64,000 nt of DNA from CAZZBK01 sp964652155 (GCA_964652155.1 CAZZBK010000003.1:1-64000); one strand, 5' to 3'; shown: positions 1 to 9,324, counted from the first letter of the stretch. A program made the numbers and translations. Notes: a model not told the origin generated them from the letters alone.

Positions 1-7
1 TTATAGG

Positions 8-81
8 TGCCCCCGCTCAGACTCGAACTGAGAACCCTCTGATTAAGAGTCAGATGCTCTGACCAATTGAGCTACGGAGGC
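8..81 (-). tRNA. tRNA-Lys (anticodon CTT)
   Basis: Reading the minus strand, a 7-bp acceptor stem (GCCTCCG with CGGGGGC, wobble included) closes a 74-nt cloverleaf. The anticodon stem TCTGA/TCAGA encloses the loop CTCTTAA, giving anticodon CTT for lysine. The T-arm has the usual GTTCGAGTC. The 3' CCA is not encoded; the genomic bases after the discriminator A are CCT. Confidence 0.95.
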
Positions 82-151
82 AACGGGGACACACGCCGCT
101 TGTCCAGCCGCAAGGGCCATGACGAGCGCACGGTAACCCGTGGGCTCCGCG

Positions 152-180
152 AGTATAATGCCCGAACATTCGCGCCGCAA
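152..180 (-). promoter_or_regulatory. Probable promoter of tRNA-Lys
   Basis: On the minus strand a TTGCGG box (175-180) is followed after 17 bases by TATACT (152-157), a good sigma-70-type match. It sits about 65 bases upstream of the mature 5' end of the tRNA. No coding region competes for it. Confidence 0.65.
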
Positions 181-198
181 ACCCCCTCACCCGGGTGC

Positions 199-1653
199 CT
201 ACGGAAGCGCGGCCTCGGGCACCGGCAACGCCCGAATAAATTCGGCGTACTGACGGTCGAGCGTCGCATAGTCGACTCCCGTCAACTCGGCGAGGGTCGA
301 CGGTTTGTCTCGACCGAGATAAATCCGCAGCAAGTACTCGACGAGCACGTCGCGATATCGGCCCCGATCGTAGTGCAGCAGGAAATAGGTCAGGCCCGAC
401 GATTGGGTGTAGAGCGGGGCGATGCGCACGTCGCGTTGTAAGGGCTGCATGCCCAACTGCACCAATTCAGCGAGCGGCACATAAAAGTCGTCGCGGACGA
501 GTCGGATGCGGGCATCGTTGAGCCGCACGGCCTGGGGACCGCCGAACTCGATGGCGGCATCGCGCTCGACGAACGATTCCATGTAACAGGCGACTCCTTC
601 GACGACCCAGAAGTTGGCGCTCACTCCGACCGGGGCCTGACTGCTGCGCAGCTCGCCGAAGAGTTGATGTGACGCTTCGTGGTACAGGTTGCTGAGGTTA
701 TCGTGCCCCGCGAACATGTACGCCTTGCGTTTGCCGAAGTCGTAATAGCCGGTGGTGATGTTGATGCGGGGATGCTCGGCGGCCAGGGCCGCGTTGTACT
801 CGTCGCGATTGCGAAAGCAGATCACCTGATGTTGTTTGGAGCTAGCCTGGGGCAGTTTGCCGCCGTCGAAGGCACGTCGCAGCTGCGCCTCGTTGATTTG
901 CCACAACACGAAGAGTTGTTGCCAGGCGGTGTAGAGGCGTTCGAGCTGACGGGCGACCGCGACTCCTGTTTCGAGGCTGTGGTTGGTGCGGATCAGGTAG
1001 TGTTCGGTGGAAATGTCCCAGCCGCGCTCGATCGTGGCGTGTTCGCGCGCGTCGTCGGCGGCGCTGAGCCAGCGCCCTTTGGAGAACCGTTCTCCCTGTT
1101 GGTACCGCGCCACGCGATCGGTCGGCAGCCAGCCGAATTGATCGTGCCACACTTGACCGGTCTTGGCGCGGATCAGTTCGTAGGGGGTGAGCCAACGACC
1201 TTCGTGTCGCTGGTAGCCCAAGATGCGTCGGGCCTCGACATGCTCGGGGTTTTCACGCACGGTCAGGCGGAGCAGTTCGTAGGCCAACGACGGTCGATGC
1301 TCGTCGAGGGCGGCGCGCGCGAGCTGAAACCACACATCGGCTTGCGCGCGGCGCAGTTGCATCCAACGCTCGTGCGATTCGCGCTCTGGGGCGGTCGCGT
1401 CTGACGCCGCAACCGGCGCGCGATCGACGAGCAACGGCACGTATTGGGTCAACGGCGCTCGGCGTGGCATCTCACGACGGATGGCTTGGGCCAACTCGGT
1501 GAGCTGCTGCTGCTCGCATTCGGCGGCCAGTGCGGCGAGTTGCGTGGAGAATTGCTCCAGAGCCTCGTCACGCCGCTGAGCGACATCGGCCGGGGCACTC
1601 TGCGCGACGAAGCAGCACAGGCTCACGGCGAGCAGCGCACGACATCGACTCAC
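199..1653 (-). CDS. Secreted DUF1570-like HExxH putative metallopeptidase
   Basis: A 484-residue protein starting with GTG, chosen because AAGGA lies 5 bases upstream and a Sec-type signal peptide (about residues 1-22, hydrophobic core LLAVSLCCFVA) follows at once. The middle contains NLYHEASHQLF, a HExxH zinc-binding helix as in gluzincin peptidases. This layout fits the planctomycete family DUF1570, whose function is unknown to me. The region before it (residues about 30-170) is helical and TPR-like. A strong terminator for the upstream DUF1559 gene overlaps its 5' flank, so it is probably transcribed separately. Peptidase activity is inferred from the motif alone; the substrate is unknown. 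Confidence 0.8.
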   Translation of the reverse strand: MSRCRALLAVSLCCFVAQSAPADVAQRRDEALEQFSTQLAALAAECEQQQLTELAQAIRREMPRRAPLTQYVPLLVDRAPVAASDATAPERESHERWMQLRRAQADVWFQLARAALDEHRPSLAYELLRLTVRENPEHVEARRILGYQRHEGRWLTPYELIRAKTGQVWHDQFGWLPTDRVARYQQGERFSKGRWLSAADDAREHATIERGWDISTEHYLIRTNHSLETGVAVARQLERLYTAWQQLFVLWQINEAQLRRAFDGGKLPQASSKQHQVICFRNRDEYNAALAAEHPRINITTGYYDFGKRKAYMFAGHDNLSNLYHEASHQLFGELRSSQAPVGVSANFWVVEGVACYMESFVERDAAIEFGGPQAVRLNDARIRLVRDDFYVPLAELVQLGMQPLQRDVRIAPLYTQSSGLTYFLLHYDRGRYRDVLVEYLLRIYLGRDKPSTLAELTGVDYATLDRQYAEFIRALPVPEAALP

Positions 1654-1719
1654 ACGGTGTTCCTTGGTTCGAGCAGGCCAGCGAGCGGCAACCGCGGCAC
1701 AACGTATCGAGTTTACCAT

Positions 1720-1773
1720 AAAAAAAGAGCCGAGGCGGGTAACAACCCTCTTGGGGGCCATTCCCGCCTCGGC
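1720..1773 (-). terminator. Rho-independent terminator after DUF1559 gene
   Basis: On the minus strand an 11-bp GC-rich stem (1763-1773 with 1729-1739, GCCGAGGCGGG type) is followed by a run of seven T (1720-1726). It lies directly downstream of the DUF1559 gene ending at 1807 and before the start of the HExxH gene. Confidence 0.85.
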
Positions 1774-1806
1774 ACGTAAGACGCGAAGCACTCGAGACGA
1801 CTCGAA

Positions 1807-3045
1807 CTAGTCGAGGTTGGTCTTGGAGCTACGCTTTTGCAGGAAAATACCGCTGAAAATCTGCGCCGGCGGCAGTTCGACGTTCGCGTCGGCGAAGCCG
1901 GTAGCCGGGCTGCCGTTGGCACTGGCCACGGTCCCTTGCACGCCGGGGTTCAGGTAGCCGTCACCCGTCTGGTCGGCAAAGCTCTTCACCGAGCCGTCGG
2001 CAAACAGGATGTTGCAGCTACCCTTGTGGACCGGACCGAAGTCGCGGGTATCTTGCAAGGCGGGCGAGCGCGTTTCGCCCAGCACCGTCACGCCGTTTTG
2101 GGGCAGCGTGCCGGGACGGGGTTGCTCGTAAGCGAACACATTGTCAACGCTCGGCGAGGTCACGAGCGAGGTCTTGAACCACGGAAAGGCCGTGGTGGTT
2201 TCCATCGGGCCATCGGCGAACGACTCGACGGTCCGTTCGCCAGCCTTGTGCCATTCGGTGCCATCGGTGCCGACGACATCCGCCGAGAAGTAGGCTTCGT
2301 TTTCGTCGCCGAAGTTGGCGTCGCCCGACAGCGGAATCAAATTGGCGCTAACCCACGATTGATCGACAATCGTACGGGTCAACGGTCCCAGACCTCCGGC
2401 GAGCCCCTTGATGCCGGCCTGATTGAACAGCGCGTTGGTGGCCGTGGAACCGGAGGTCGTGGTGACGAGCTTGGGGCTGGTACGAGCGAAATAGTAGCTG
2501 GTCATGTGGTTCGTGCCGAACCCCTTGGCCAGGAAGTGGTCGGCGGTATTCTGACCGCCACTCGCGCCACCGAAGGTGACCGTGGAGCACGCGCCCATGC
2601 TGCTAACCCGATTGGTGAGGATCGTGCCTTGGATACCCGCCGGGGTGTCCTTTGCGCTGGGGGTGTTCGAGACGCCGTCGACATAGTAGCGAATCTTTTC
2701 CGACTGTCGGCCGACATTCGACGGGCAGCGGATTTCGTTCGGCTTGCACGATTGCGAGTTCACGGCGTCGGCCACCCAGCCGATGCTGTCGATGCAACCG
2801 TCGCGCTGACCGTCGAAGGCACCGGTGCTGTACCGGGTTTTCGGATCGCGGTCGGCAAACGTGTCAAAGCTGATGTAAAACTGCCGCAGGCTGGCCTTGC
2901 ACTGCGAACCACGAGCGTGCTCGCGGGCAGCGCCGATGGCCGGCACGGCAATGGCGATCAGCGAGGCGATGATCGTGATCACCACCAGAATTTCGATCAA
3001 AGTAAAACCTTTGACCTTCTTTTTTCGAACCAATGAAATCTTCAT
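1807..3045 (-). CDS. DUF1559 pseudopilin-like protein
   Basis: A 412-residue protein with an N-terminal type IV pilin signal: basic residues (RKKKVKG) then FTLIEILVVITIIASLIAIAVP, cleaved by a prepilin peptidase before the F. This is followed by the DUF1559 body typical of planctomycetes. Near the C-terminus is the H-X9-DG motif (VHKGSCNILFADGS), a recognised family signature. The start ATG has AAGG about 10 bases upstream. Such proteins are expected to be membrane-anchored and surface-exposed. Planctomycetes carry many copies and the specific role is unknown. The paralogue at 3361-4485 lies just upstream, separated by 315 bases, so the two may be expressed independently. Confidence 0.9.
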   Translation of the reverse strand: MKISLVRKKKVKGFTLIEILVVITIIASLIAIAVPAIGAAREHARGSQCKASLRQFYISFDTFADRDPKTRYSTGAFDGQRDGCIDSIGWVADAVNSQSCKPNEIRCPSNVGRQSEKIRYYVDGVSNTPSAKDTPAGIQGTILTNRVSSMGACSTVTFGGASGGQNTADHFLAKGFGTNHMTSYYFARTSPKLVTTTSGSTATNALFNQAGIKGLAGGLGPLTRTIVDQSWVSANLIPLSGDANFGDENEAYFSADVVGTDGTEWHKAGERTVESFADGPMETTTAFPWFKTSLVTSPSVDNVFAYEQPRPGTLPQNGVTVLGETRSPALQDTRDFGPVHKGSCNILFADGSVKSFADQTGDGYLNPGVQGTVASANGSPATGFADANVELPPAQIFSGIFLQKRSSKTNLD

Positions 3046-3360
3046 GCGTAAATTACCTTGTACTGGAACAGAGAAAACATGCACTGCTGAACAACAACGT
3101 GTACGTGATAAATGCCCGCGGCGGGACCACGATCGAACGTGGCGCGAAGCATTCGCAATGGCCTGGCGACGGGCAACTTGGGTGAGTCCGTCGCTCCCTG
3201 GGCAGAACCGCTGGTTCCGCGTCCCCCCTTCTCGGCTGTAGCTCGGCACCTCCTTTACTCGATCGAGTTCACTCGTGATATCGGTCTTGGACAGGCGCTG
3301 TTTTACTGATTGATTGTCAGCCTCGTGTGTGCGTCGAATGAAATAACGGCGCGAGTTTTG
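3046..3360. other. Intergenic region between two DUF1559 genes
   Basis: These 315 bases hold the upstream region of the DUF1559 gene at 1807-3045. I see no credible small gene, no strong terminator and no clear promoter consensus. Confidence 0.5.
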
Positions 3361-4485
3361 TTAACGCCGTGGAATGCGCGCCGGATTGGTCGAGTAACCG
3401 CTATAGACTTGGGCGGCGGGCAACTCGATCTCGCCCGTCTCGAAGCCATTGGTTGGCGAAGGATTGAAGCCGTTATTCAAGAATCCGTCGCCGTTGAGGT
3501 CGACAAACTGCCGCACGCCGCCGTCAAGAAACAGCATGTTGCAGCCGCCGCGACGACCGCCATGCACGGGTCCAAAGTCGCGATAATCCTGCAAGGTTTT
3601 GTTCCAGTACGGCCCCCAGGTCGCCGTCCCCGCCCCGCCCGGCATCAAGGGCACGCGCATGGTCGAAGGATCCACCGGACCATTGGTGGTCGACTCGGTC
3701 AGCCGCGTGCTGACTGGGTACAGGCCAACGTCGGCCTGCAAATAGCCCGTGCTGGCGTTGGCCACATTGGCGCACCCGAGCAGCGGAATGGTCTCGGACT
3801 GCAGCACCGGGCTGCCAATGCGATTCTTATTGAAGGGCCCCATCGTCGAGTCGCGATTCATCAACGAGGTCGGACAATCGCCGCCCCCCGTCAAGTTTCC
3901 TTCGATGTCGAGCTTGACGTCGCTGCGGGTTAAATACCAGGTGGCCACGTAGTTCGTGTTGTAGCCGTCTTCGAGCAACTGTTCGAGCAGCGGCACCCGC
4001 TCGTCGGGCAACTTGCCGGAGAGCAGTCGACAAATGCTGTCGACGCGCTGCCCATCGACATAACGATTCAAGGGACCCAGCGAGTCGGCACAGGTATTAG
4101 CGTTGGGGTCGAAGCCAAGCAATTGAAAGTACTGCTCGTTGAGCTGGCTGGGATTCGAGGGGCACAGCATTTTTCCGACCGGCGTGCCGAAATGGACCAG
4201 GTCGGCGACCCAACCGGTCTCGGTCACGCAGCCATCGTATTTCCAGTCGAACGCGCCGCTACACAGCGTGTTGTGGCTGTCGGCATATTGCATCAGGCCG
4301 ATGCCGAGTTGGCGTAGATTGCTGCGGCAGTTGGCGTCGCGGCCGTTTTCGCGAGCGCGGCTAATGGCCGGCACGGCGATCGCCAGCAACATGCCCATCA
4401 CGGCAATGACCACGAGCAGTTCGACGAGCGTAAAGGCGCGCCGCGCTAAGTCGCGTGGCGGGTTCAATCGTTGAGTCGGCAGCAT
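3361..4485 (-). CDS. DUF1559 pseudopilin-like protein (second copy)
   Basis: A 374-residue protein. The ATG is preceded by AGGAGGGG with ideal spacing. The N-terminus reads MLPTQRLNPPRDLARRA then FTLVELLVVIAVMGMLLAIAVP, a prepilin-type cleavage and methylation signal with one hydrophobic helix. The C-terminal region contains FGPVHGGRRGG...LFLDGGV, a variant of the H-X9-DG motif with a longer spacer (H-X12-DG). It then has DLNGDG, possibly a calcium-binding turn. It is a diverged paralogue of the neighbour at 1807-3045. The role is unknown beyond being a pseudopilin-like envelope protein. Confidence 0.9.
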   Translation of the reverse strand: MLPTQRLNPPRDLARRAFTLVELLVVIAVMGMLLAIAVPAISRARENGRDANCRSNLRQLGIGLMQYADSHNTLCSGAFDWKYDGCVTETGWVADLVHFGTPVGKMLCPSNPSQLNEQYFQLLGFDPNANTCADSLGPLNRYVDGQRVDSICRLLSGKLPDERVPLLEQLLEDGYNTNYVATWYLTRSDVKLDIEGNLTGGGDCPTSLMNRDSTMGPFNKNRIGSPVLQSETIPLLGCANVANASTGYLQADVGLYPVSTRLTESTTNGPVDPSTMRVPLMPGGAGTATWGPYWNKTLQDYRDFGPVHGGRRGGCNMLFLDGGVRQFVDLNGDGFLNNGFNPSPTNGFETGEIELPAAQVYSGYSTNPARIPRR

Positions 4486-4564
4486 GAGCCCCTCCTGGGT
4501 GAGGATGTTCGTCGCCGGCTTCAGGTGTCGAAGCGGCGAACGGCCCACATTTTGGAGGGCGTTC

Positions 4565-4594
4565 TTTAGCCTTGTGTGGCCAATCTGTTAGAAT
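4565..4594 (+). promoter_or_regulatory. Possible promoter upstream of phoB
   Basis: TAGAAT (4589-4594) is a good -10 box. The matching -35 (TTTAGC, 4565-4570, 18-base spacing) is weak. It points toward phoB, about 165 bases away. No clear Pho box was found. Confidence 0.3.
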
Positions 4595-4760
4595 CAAAGC
4601 AGAAGTTCTCTGGAGACCTGGGGGCTCCTGAGAAGATTCGCGGAGGCAACATCAAATGCTAATCAAATCGAAACATTAGCGGTCTAGAATCGCCGGCATG
4701 GAAACCACGCCCACGACTGTCGCGACGTATCGCCCGACGACCAAGGTGACGAGACCCCTT

Positions 4761-5447
4761 ATGTCCAAAGAACGTATCCTCGTCGTCGATGACGAAGAGG
4801 ATTTGCTCGAGCTGATTCACTACAACTTGGCCAAAGACGGCTATCGCGTTAGTTGCGTCGCATCGGGCGAGCGGGCGTTGCAAGAGGCGCGCAATCAAGT
4901 CCCCGACCTGATCGTGCTCGACTTGATGTTGCCGCGCGTCGATGGCTTGGAGGTTTGCCGGCAACTCAAGGCCGACCCCAAGACCAAGCATGTGCCGATT
5001 ATCATGCTCACGGCCAAGACCGAAGAGGCCGATGTGGTTACCGGGCTCGAGATGGGGGCGGCCGACTATGTCACCAAGCCGTTTAGTCCGCGCGTGCTGT
5101 TGGCACGCATCAAGGCCGTGTTGCGGCGTGACGATACTCCGGTGGTTGAAGAGGGACAAACCATTCGCATCGATCAACTGATGATCGATCCGGGCCGCCA
5201 CGAGGTGACCCTGGCGGACGAACCGCTGGTGCTCACGTACACCGAATTCAAATTGCTGCAATTCCTGGCCACCAAGCCGGGTTGGGCGTATACTCGAAAC
5301 CAGATCGTCGATGCCGTCAAAGGGACCGACTACCCCGTCACCGAACGTTCGGTGGATGTGCAAGTGACTGGCTTGCGCAAGAAGCTCGGCGATTATGCGC
5401 ACTATATCGAGACGGTGCGCGGCGTCGGGTATCGATTTAAGAAATAG
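4761..5447 (+). CDS. phoB: Phosphate-regulon-type response regulator PhoB
   Basis: A 228-residue OmpR/PhoB-family regulator. The receiver domain (about 1-125) has the acidic pair DD at 10-11, the phosphoacceptor D54 in LIVLDLMLP, and K in TKPF. The C-terminal winged helix (about 130-228) ends with RSVDVQVTGLRKKLGD and VRGVGYRFKK. An in-frame ATG at 4698 would add 21 residues, but family length and the AAGGTGA upstream favour 4761. The gene is followed 2 bases later by the histidine kinase and then by pstB, so a role in phosphate-starvation control is likely. It would bind DNA when phosphorylated by the downstream kinase. Confidence 0.92.
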   Translation: MSKERILVVDDEEDLLELIHYNLAKDGYRVSCVASGERALQEARNQVPDLIVLDLMLPRVDGLEVCRQLKADPKTKHVPIIMLTAKTEEADVVTGLEMGAADYVTKPFSPRVLLARIKAVLRRDDTPVVEEGQTIRIDQLMIDPGRHEVTLADEPLVLTYTEFKLLQFLATKPGWAYTRNQIVDAVKGTDYPVTERSVDVQVTGLRKKLGDYAHYIETVRGVGYRFKK

Positions 5448-5449
5448 CA

Positions 5450-7258
5450 ATGGGCAAGAAACGGCTGCTCTGGCAGCTCTACGCCTCGTATCTGCTGATC
5501 ACGATTGTGGCGGTGTTGGCGGCCGGGTGGTCGGCCTCACACACGATCTCGTACTTCTTTGCCGAGTCCGGACGCCGCACGCTGCAAAGCCGCGCGGAAT
5601 TTATCGATCGGCGCCTCAGTGACATCGAAACGCTGGAACCCAATTTGACGATTCGACGGGTGTGCAAGCAGGCCAGCGACGCCACCCTGACACGCATCTC
5701 GCTGATCCGTCAGGACGGCGAAGTCATCTTCGAATCCGATCAGCCCTATGGCGCGAATGTCGAACGCCAGCCGCTGCGCGACGAGGTGCTGGCCGCCCTG
5801 CAAGGCCAGGTCGCCCATAGCGAGCGATTCAGCGACACGATCCACGCGGTCCTGCAATACGTGGCCATTCCCATGATCCGCAAAGGGGAAATTGTCGGCG
5901 TGATCCGCGCGGCCGTGCCCCGCGAATCCATCGACAGCGAAATTCGCGCCGTGCAAAGCCAAATCGCCCTGGGTGCCGTGGTTATTCTCGCCGTCGCGGC
6001 ACTCGTGGGGCTGCTGCTCTCGCAACGCATCGCCCGGCCGCTCGAAGAAATGCGCGTCGGCGCCGAACGCTTCGCCCGCGGCGATTTTGCCAGCAAAGTC
6101 GTGGTCCCCGAAACCCTCGAAATGGCCCGGCTCGCCGAAACACTCAATCACATGGCCGCTCAACTCGAGGAACGGATTCGCTCGATGGCACGTCAAAGCA
6201 ACGAACAACGGGCCGTCTTGGCCAGCATGGTCGAAGGTGTGCTGGCCGTCGACCAGCAGCAACGCATCATCAGCCTCAACCGAGCCGCCGCCGACCTGCT
6301 GGGCTTCCCGCACGCCGCGGCCGCCGGACGCTCGTTGGTCGAGGTCATTCGCAATGTCGAGTTCCGCAAGCTGGCCAGCGCGGCGATCGACTCGGCCGAA
6401 CCCGTGTTTGGCGATCTTGCCATGCGCGGCGAGAAACCGTGCGTGCTGCAAATCCATGGCACGGCGCTCCGCGACGCGCAAGGGCAGTCGATCGGCGCCG
6501 TCATCGTGCTCAACGACGTGACCGAGTACCGGCGGCTCGAAAATATGCGCCGCGATTTTGTCGCCAACGTTTCGCATGAGCTGAAGACCCCCATCACGTC
6601 GATCAAAGGTTTCGTCGAGACACTGCTCGACGGGGCACTGGACGAGCGCGAGGATGCGATCCGCTTTCTGAAAATCATCGGCAAGCAAGCCGAGCGCTTG
6701 CACACCATCATCGACGATCTGCTCAGCCTGTCGCGCATCGAGCAGAGCGAAGGGAGCCCGGATATCGCCCGCGATGTCGTGCGGCTGTCCGATGTCATTG
6801 CCGCCGCCGTGCAAGAGTGTCAGGGCCGTGCCGCCGACCGCCAAGTCGAAATCCGCATCGATTGCGACGAGTCGCTGCGTGTGCGGGTCAATCAACCGCT
6901 GATGGAGCAAGCGATCATCAACTTGCTCGACAACGCCATCAAATACAGCCACGAGGGAGCGCATGTCGAAATCCGCGCTACCACCCGACAGGACCAAATC
7001 GAAATCGCCGTCCGCGACGACGGCTGCGGCATTCCGGCCGAGCACCTGCCCCGCATCTTCGAGCGATTCTACCGGGTCGACAAGGCCCGCAGCCGCCAGC
7101 AAGGTGGTACAGGCTTGGGACTTGCGATCGTCAAGCACATTGTCGCCGTGCATGAAGGCAAGGTCACCGTCGAAAGCACATCTGGCAAAGGGAGTACATT
7201 TTATATCCTCTTGCCGCAGCCTGCTGTCACAAACCTGCCCAGTCTCATAAAATCCTAA
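5450..7258 (+). CDS. phoR: Sensor histidine kinase PhoR-like
   Basis: A 602-residue membrane sensor kinase. TM1 lies at about residues 10-30, a periplasmic sensor at about 31-170, TM2 at about 172-190, then HAMP, a PAS domain (about 255-360), HisKA with H376 in SHELKTPITSIKGF, and a HATPase with N box (DNAIKYS), DDGCGIP and GGTGLGLAIVK. This architecture (long periplasmic loop, HAMP, PAS) matches PhoR/WalK-type kinases. It starts 2 bases after phoB stops, so the pair is translationally linked. Its partner is most likely PhoB and the signal probably phosphate availability, inferred from pstB downstream. Confidence 0.9.
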   Translation: MGKKRLLWQLYASYLLITIVAVLAAGWSASHTISYFFAESGRRTLQSRAEFIDRRLSDIETLEPNLTIRRVCKQASDATLTRISLIRQDGEVIFESDQPYGANVERQPLRDEVLAALQGQVAHSERFSDTIHAVLQYVAIPMIRKGEIVGVIRAAVPRESIDSEIRAVQSQIALGAVVILAVAALVGLLLSQRIARPLEEMRVGAERFARGDFASKVVVPETLEMARLAETLNHMAAQLEERIRSMARQSNEQRAVLASMVEGVLAVDQQQRIISLNRAAADLLGFPHAAAAGRSLVEVIRNVEFRKLASAAIDSAEPVFGDLAMRGEKPCVLQIHGTALRDAQGQSIGAVIVLNDVTEYRRLENMRRDFVANVSHELKTPITSIKGFVETLLDGALDEREDAIRFLKIIGKQAERLHTIIDDLLSLSRIEQSEGSPDIARDVVRLSDVIAAAVQECQGRAADRQVEIRIDCDESLRVRVNQPLMEQAIINLLDNAIKYSHEGAHVEIRATTRQDQIEIAVRDDGCGIPAEHLPRIFERFYRVDKARSRQQGGTGLGLAIVKHIVAVHEGKVTVESTSGKGSTFYILLPQPAVTNLPSLIKS

Positions 7259-7343
7259 CTGCCGTCAGGCATACTGGAAAAACGATTTCCAGCCCAGGGG
7301 CGCATGGTTCCCCATGCCGCGACGGATATAAGTGAGAGCATCG

Positions 7344-8237
7344 ATGCAACTGCAACAGGCCAAGTCCGCGCGACTCATCGACGCCACCCGTGGAATCTCC
7401 ACGAACGGCTCTCTCGCCGATTTGCCCAAGGGATTGGCTCCGCACATTGCCGCCGCGCCCCAGGTGTCGAACCCGCCTGCTCCACCGGTAAAAATTTCGG
7501 TCCGCGGACTCGACTTCTTCTACGGCGCCAAGCAAGCCCTGTTCGACAACACGATCGAGATCCACGCGCACCGCGTCACGGCGGTGATCGGTCCCTCGGG
7601 CTGCGGCAAGAGCACCCACGTCCGCATCTATAATCGCATCTTCGAACTCTACCCCGGTCAGCGCGCCACCGGCCAAGTGCTGTTCGATGGCCACAACGTG
7701 CTCGATCCCAGTACCGATCTGCTGCAACTACGCAAACGCATCGGGATGATTTTCCAGAAGCCCACGTCGTTTCCGATCAGCGTGTTCGACAACATCGCCT
7801 ACGGGTTGCGGTTGCACAACAATCTCTCGAAGAGCGAGATCGCCGATCGTGTCGAGCAAGCCCTGCGCGGGGCGGCGCTGTGGGACGAAGTGAAAGACAA
7901 ACTCAAGCAGCCGGGCACGGCGCTCTCGGGTGGCCAACAGCAGCGGCTGTGCATTGCCCGCACCATTGCCACCGAACCCGAAGTGATTCTCATGGACGAG
8001 CCCTGCTCGGCGATTGACCCCGTCGGCACGGCACGCATCGAAGACCTCATCACCACGCTGCGCGAAAATTTCACCATCGTGCTCGTCACCCACAACATGC
8101 AACAGGCAGCCCGGGTCAGCGACTACACGGCGTTCTTCTATCACGGCCGGATCATCGAGACCGGGCCGACGCGCCAGATGTTCACGAATCCGACCCAAAA
8201 ACAGACCGAAGATTACATCACCGGTCGCTTCGGCTAA
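7344..8237 (+). CDS. pstB: Phosphate ABC transporter ATP-binding protein PstB
   Basis: A 297-residue ABC ATPase. Walker A is GPSGCGKST, the Q-loop sits in IFQKPTSFPISVFDNIAYG (PstB-like), the signature is LSGGQQQR, Walker B is VILMDEPCSAIDP, and the switch His is in VTHNMQQAARVSD. The C-terminal FYHGRIIETG is also PstB-like. ATG at 7344 is preferred over GTG at 7332 because AAGTGAG lies 7 bases upstream. A roughly 50-residue N-terminal extension precedes the ABC core, and the residues after Walker A (HVRIYNRIFELYPG) differ from the usual LLRxxNRM. No pstS, pstC, pstA or phoU lies in this window, so the permease must be encoded elsewhere. Confidence 0.88.
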   Translation: MQLQQAKSARLIDATRGISTNGSLADLPKGLAPHIAAAPQVSNPPAPPVKISVRGLDFFYGAKQALFDNTIEIHAHRVTAVIGPSGCGKSTHVRIYNRIFELYPGQRATGQVLFDGHNVLDPSTDLLQLRKRIGMIFQKPTSFPISVFDNIAYGLRLHNNLSKSEIADRVEQALRGAALWDEVKDKLKQPGTALSGGQQQRLCIARTIATEPEVILMDEPCSAIDPVGTARIEDLITTLRENFTIVLVTHNMQQAARVSDYTAFFYHGRIIETGPTRQMFTNPTQKQTEDYITGRFG

Positions 8238-8284
8238 TCGCTTCGTGCTTCGTTCGCGTGTCATTAGCTATGTACGCCACCGTC

Positions 8285-8384
8285 GTGGGTGGCTGGCGTT
8301 TGGCCCAGCAAAACCCGGCGAGCGACGTATTCACACCGCCTCAATGTGTGCCGGGGTTTGCGGCGCAAACCACCAGCCACCCGT
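8285..8384. repeat. Dispersed palindromic repeat, family A copy 1
   Basis: GGGTGGCTGG (8287-8296) pairs perfectly with CCAGCCACCC (8373-8382). Inside, AAACCCGGCG and CGGGGTTT-type segments are also complementary. It lies between the convergent ends of pstB and the TIM-barrel gene. Related copies are at 16961-17001 and 40845-40940. Confidence 0.75.
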
Positions 8385-8438
8385 CCTCGGCATACCCTTC
8401 GATCACAACCCATTCTGCTTGTTGAGAGGCTCAAGCTT

Positions 8439-9221
8439 TCAAAAGCCGCGCAAGAAACTGACCGCCTGCGCGATTTCTTGTTGTGGGTGGTCGCAGTGCT
8501 GCCGGGCAATGGACCAGTGGCCGCGATAGCCGCGGTCGTCGAGCGTGGCGATGAGCAGCGGCCAGTCGACGCTGCCTCGACCCAAGGTCACCTCCAAACC
8601 ACGACCTATGGCCAAATCGCGCACGCCGTCACGCGCATGCACGTGCACCGTGTGGCTGGCCAAGGACTCGAGCGCCGTCGTGGCCGAGAAGCCGTTCACG
8701 ATCAGGTTGCCCGGGTCAAACGCCACGTGCAACGCTCCCGAGGGTAAGGCGTCGATCAACCGTTTGAGGTCGGCGCCGTCCTCCGCTCCGGTCGCGGCGA
8801 TGAGCATGGCCCCACAGCGGTGACCGTAGTCGGCCAGATCGCGGAGCACGTCGCAGAGCAATTGAAATTCGCGGCTGTCATTTTCGGTTCTCACGCGACC
8901 GACTTGATTGACGACCCACGCCGCGCCGAGTCCATGGGCGAGGTCCATGGCCCGCCGCGTGGCTTCGACGCGACGATCAAGATTCTGCTCGACGTCGTAG
9001 CCGTGTCGGGTACGAAACTCGACCGCCGCGACCCGCAGCTCGTGATCCTCGACCAGTTTGCGGACCTGGCGGATCGCCGTGGCCGAGAGCGATTGCGCGT
9101 CGACCTCGCCCCGGGCGTCGATCTCGATGGCCGCGAGCCCCAGCCGCGCCGCGATGGGCAACGCTTTCCGCAAGGGCAACTGCAAACAACCGATCTGAAC
9201 GGCCAATTTCAAGGAATTCAC
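8439..9221 (-). CDS. Sugar phosphate isomerase/epimerase-like TIM barrel protein
   Basis: A 260-residue protein with the AP-endonuclease-2/xylose-isomerase-like TIM-barrel pattern. The N-terminus is KLAVQIGCLQLPL, then repeated beta/alpha units (GLAAIEIDARG, AAVEFRTRHG, AWVVNQVG, ALHVAFDPGN), and late HVHARD and GSVDWPLLIATLDDRGYRGHWSIA. The last two are typical metal and substrate elements of this family. It starts with GTG, with AAGGA 7 bases upstream. Members isomerise or epimerise sugars and inositols, or have unknown activity. The substrate cannot be assigned here. It is cytoplasmic, with no signal peptide. Confidence 0.85.
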   Translation of the reverse strand: MNSLKLAVQIGCLQLPLRKALPIAARLGLAAIEIDARGEVDAQSLSATAIRQVRKLVEDHELRVAAVEFRTRHGYDVEQNLDRRVEATRRAMDLAHGLGAAWVVNQVGRVRTENDSREFQLLCDVLRDLADYGHRCGAMLIAATGAEDGADLKRLIDALPSGALHVAFDPGNLIVNGFSATTALESLASHTVHVHARDGVRDLAIGRGLEVTLGRGSVDWPLLIATLDDRGYRGHWSIARQHCDHPQQEIAQAVSFLRGF

Positions 9222-9324
9222 GCGTCAATCCTTCGGGTCGTGCCGACGCGCCGGCGGTTCATCAAGCCCAACGGCCTCAGAGGTCGATGGCGACAGCAGG
9301 AACTCTTCCGATGGCGCGAGTGCG

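Noticed and set aside
1837..3036. 399-codon plus-strand frame
   Set aside because: It is the antisense of the DUF1559 gene, which has a clear prepilin signal, family motif and terminator. High GC keeps other frames open.
5537..7153. 538-codon minus-strand frame
   Set aside because: It is the mirror of phoR. The plus frame has all kinase motifs; the minus frame has none.
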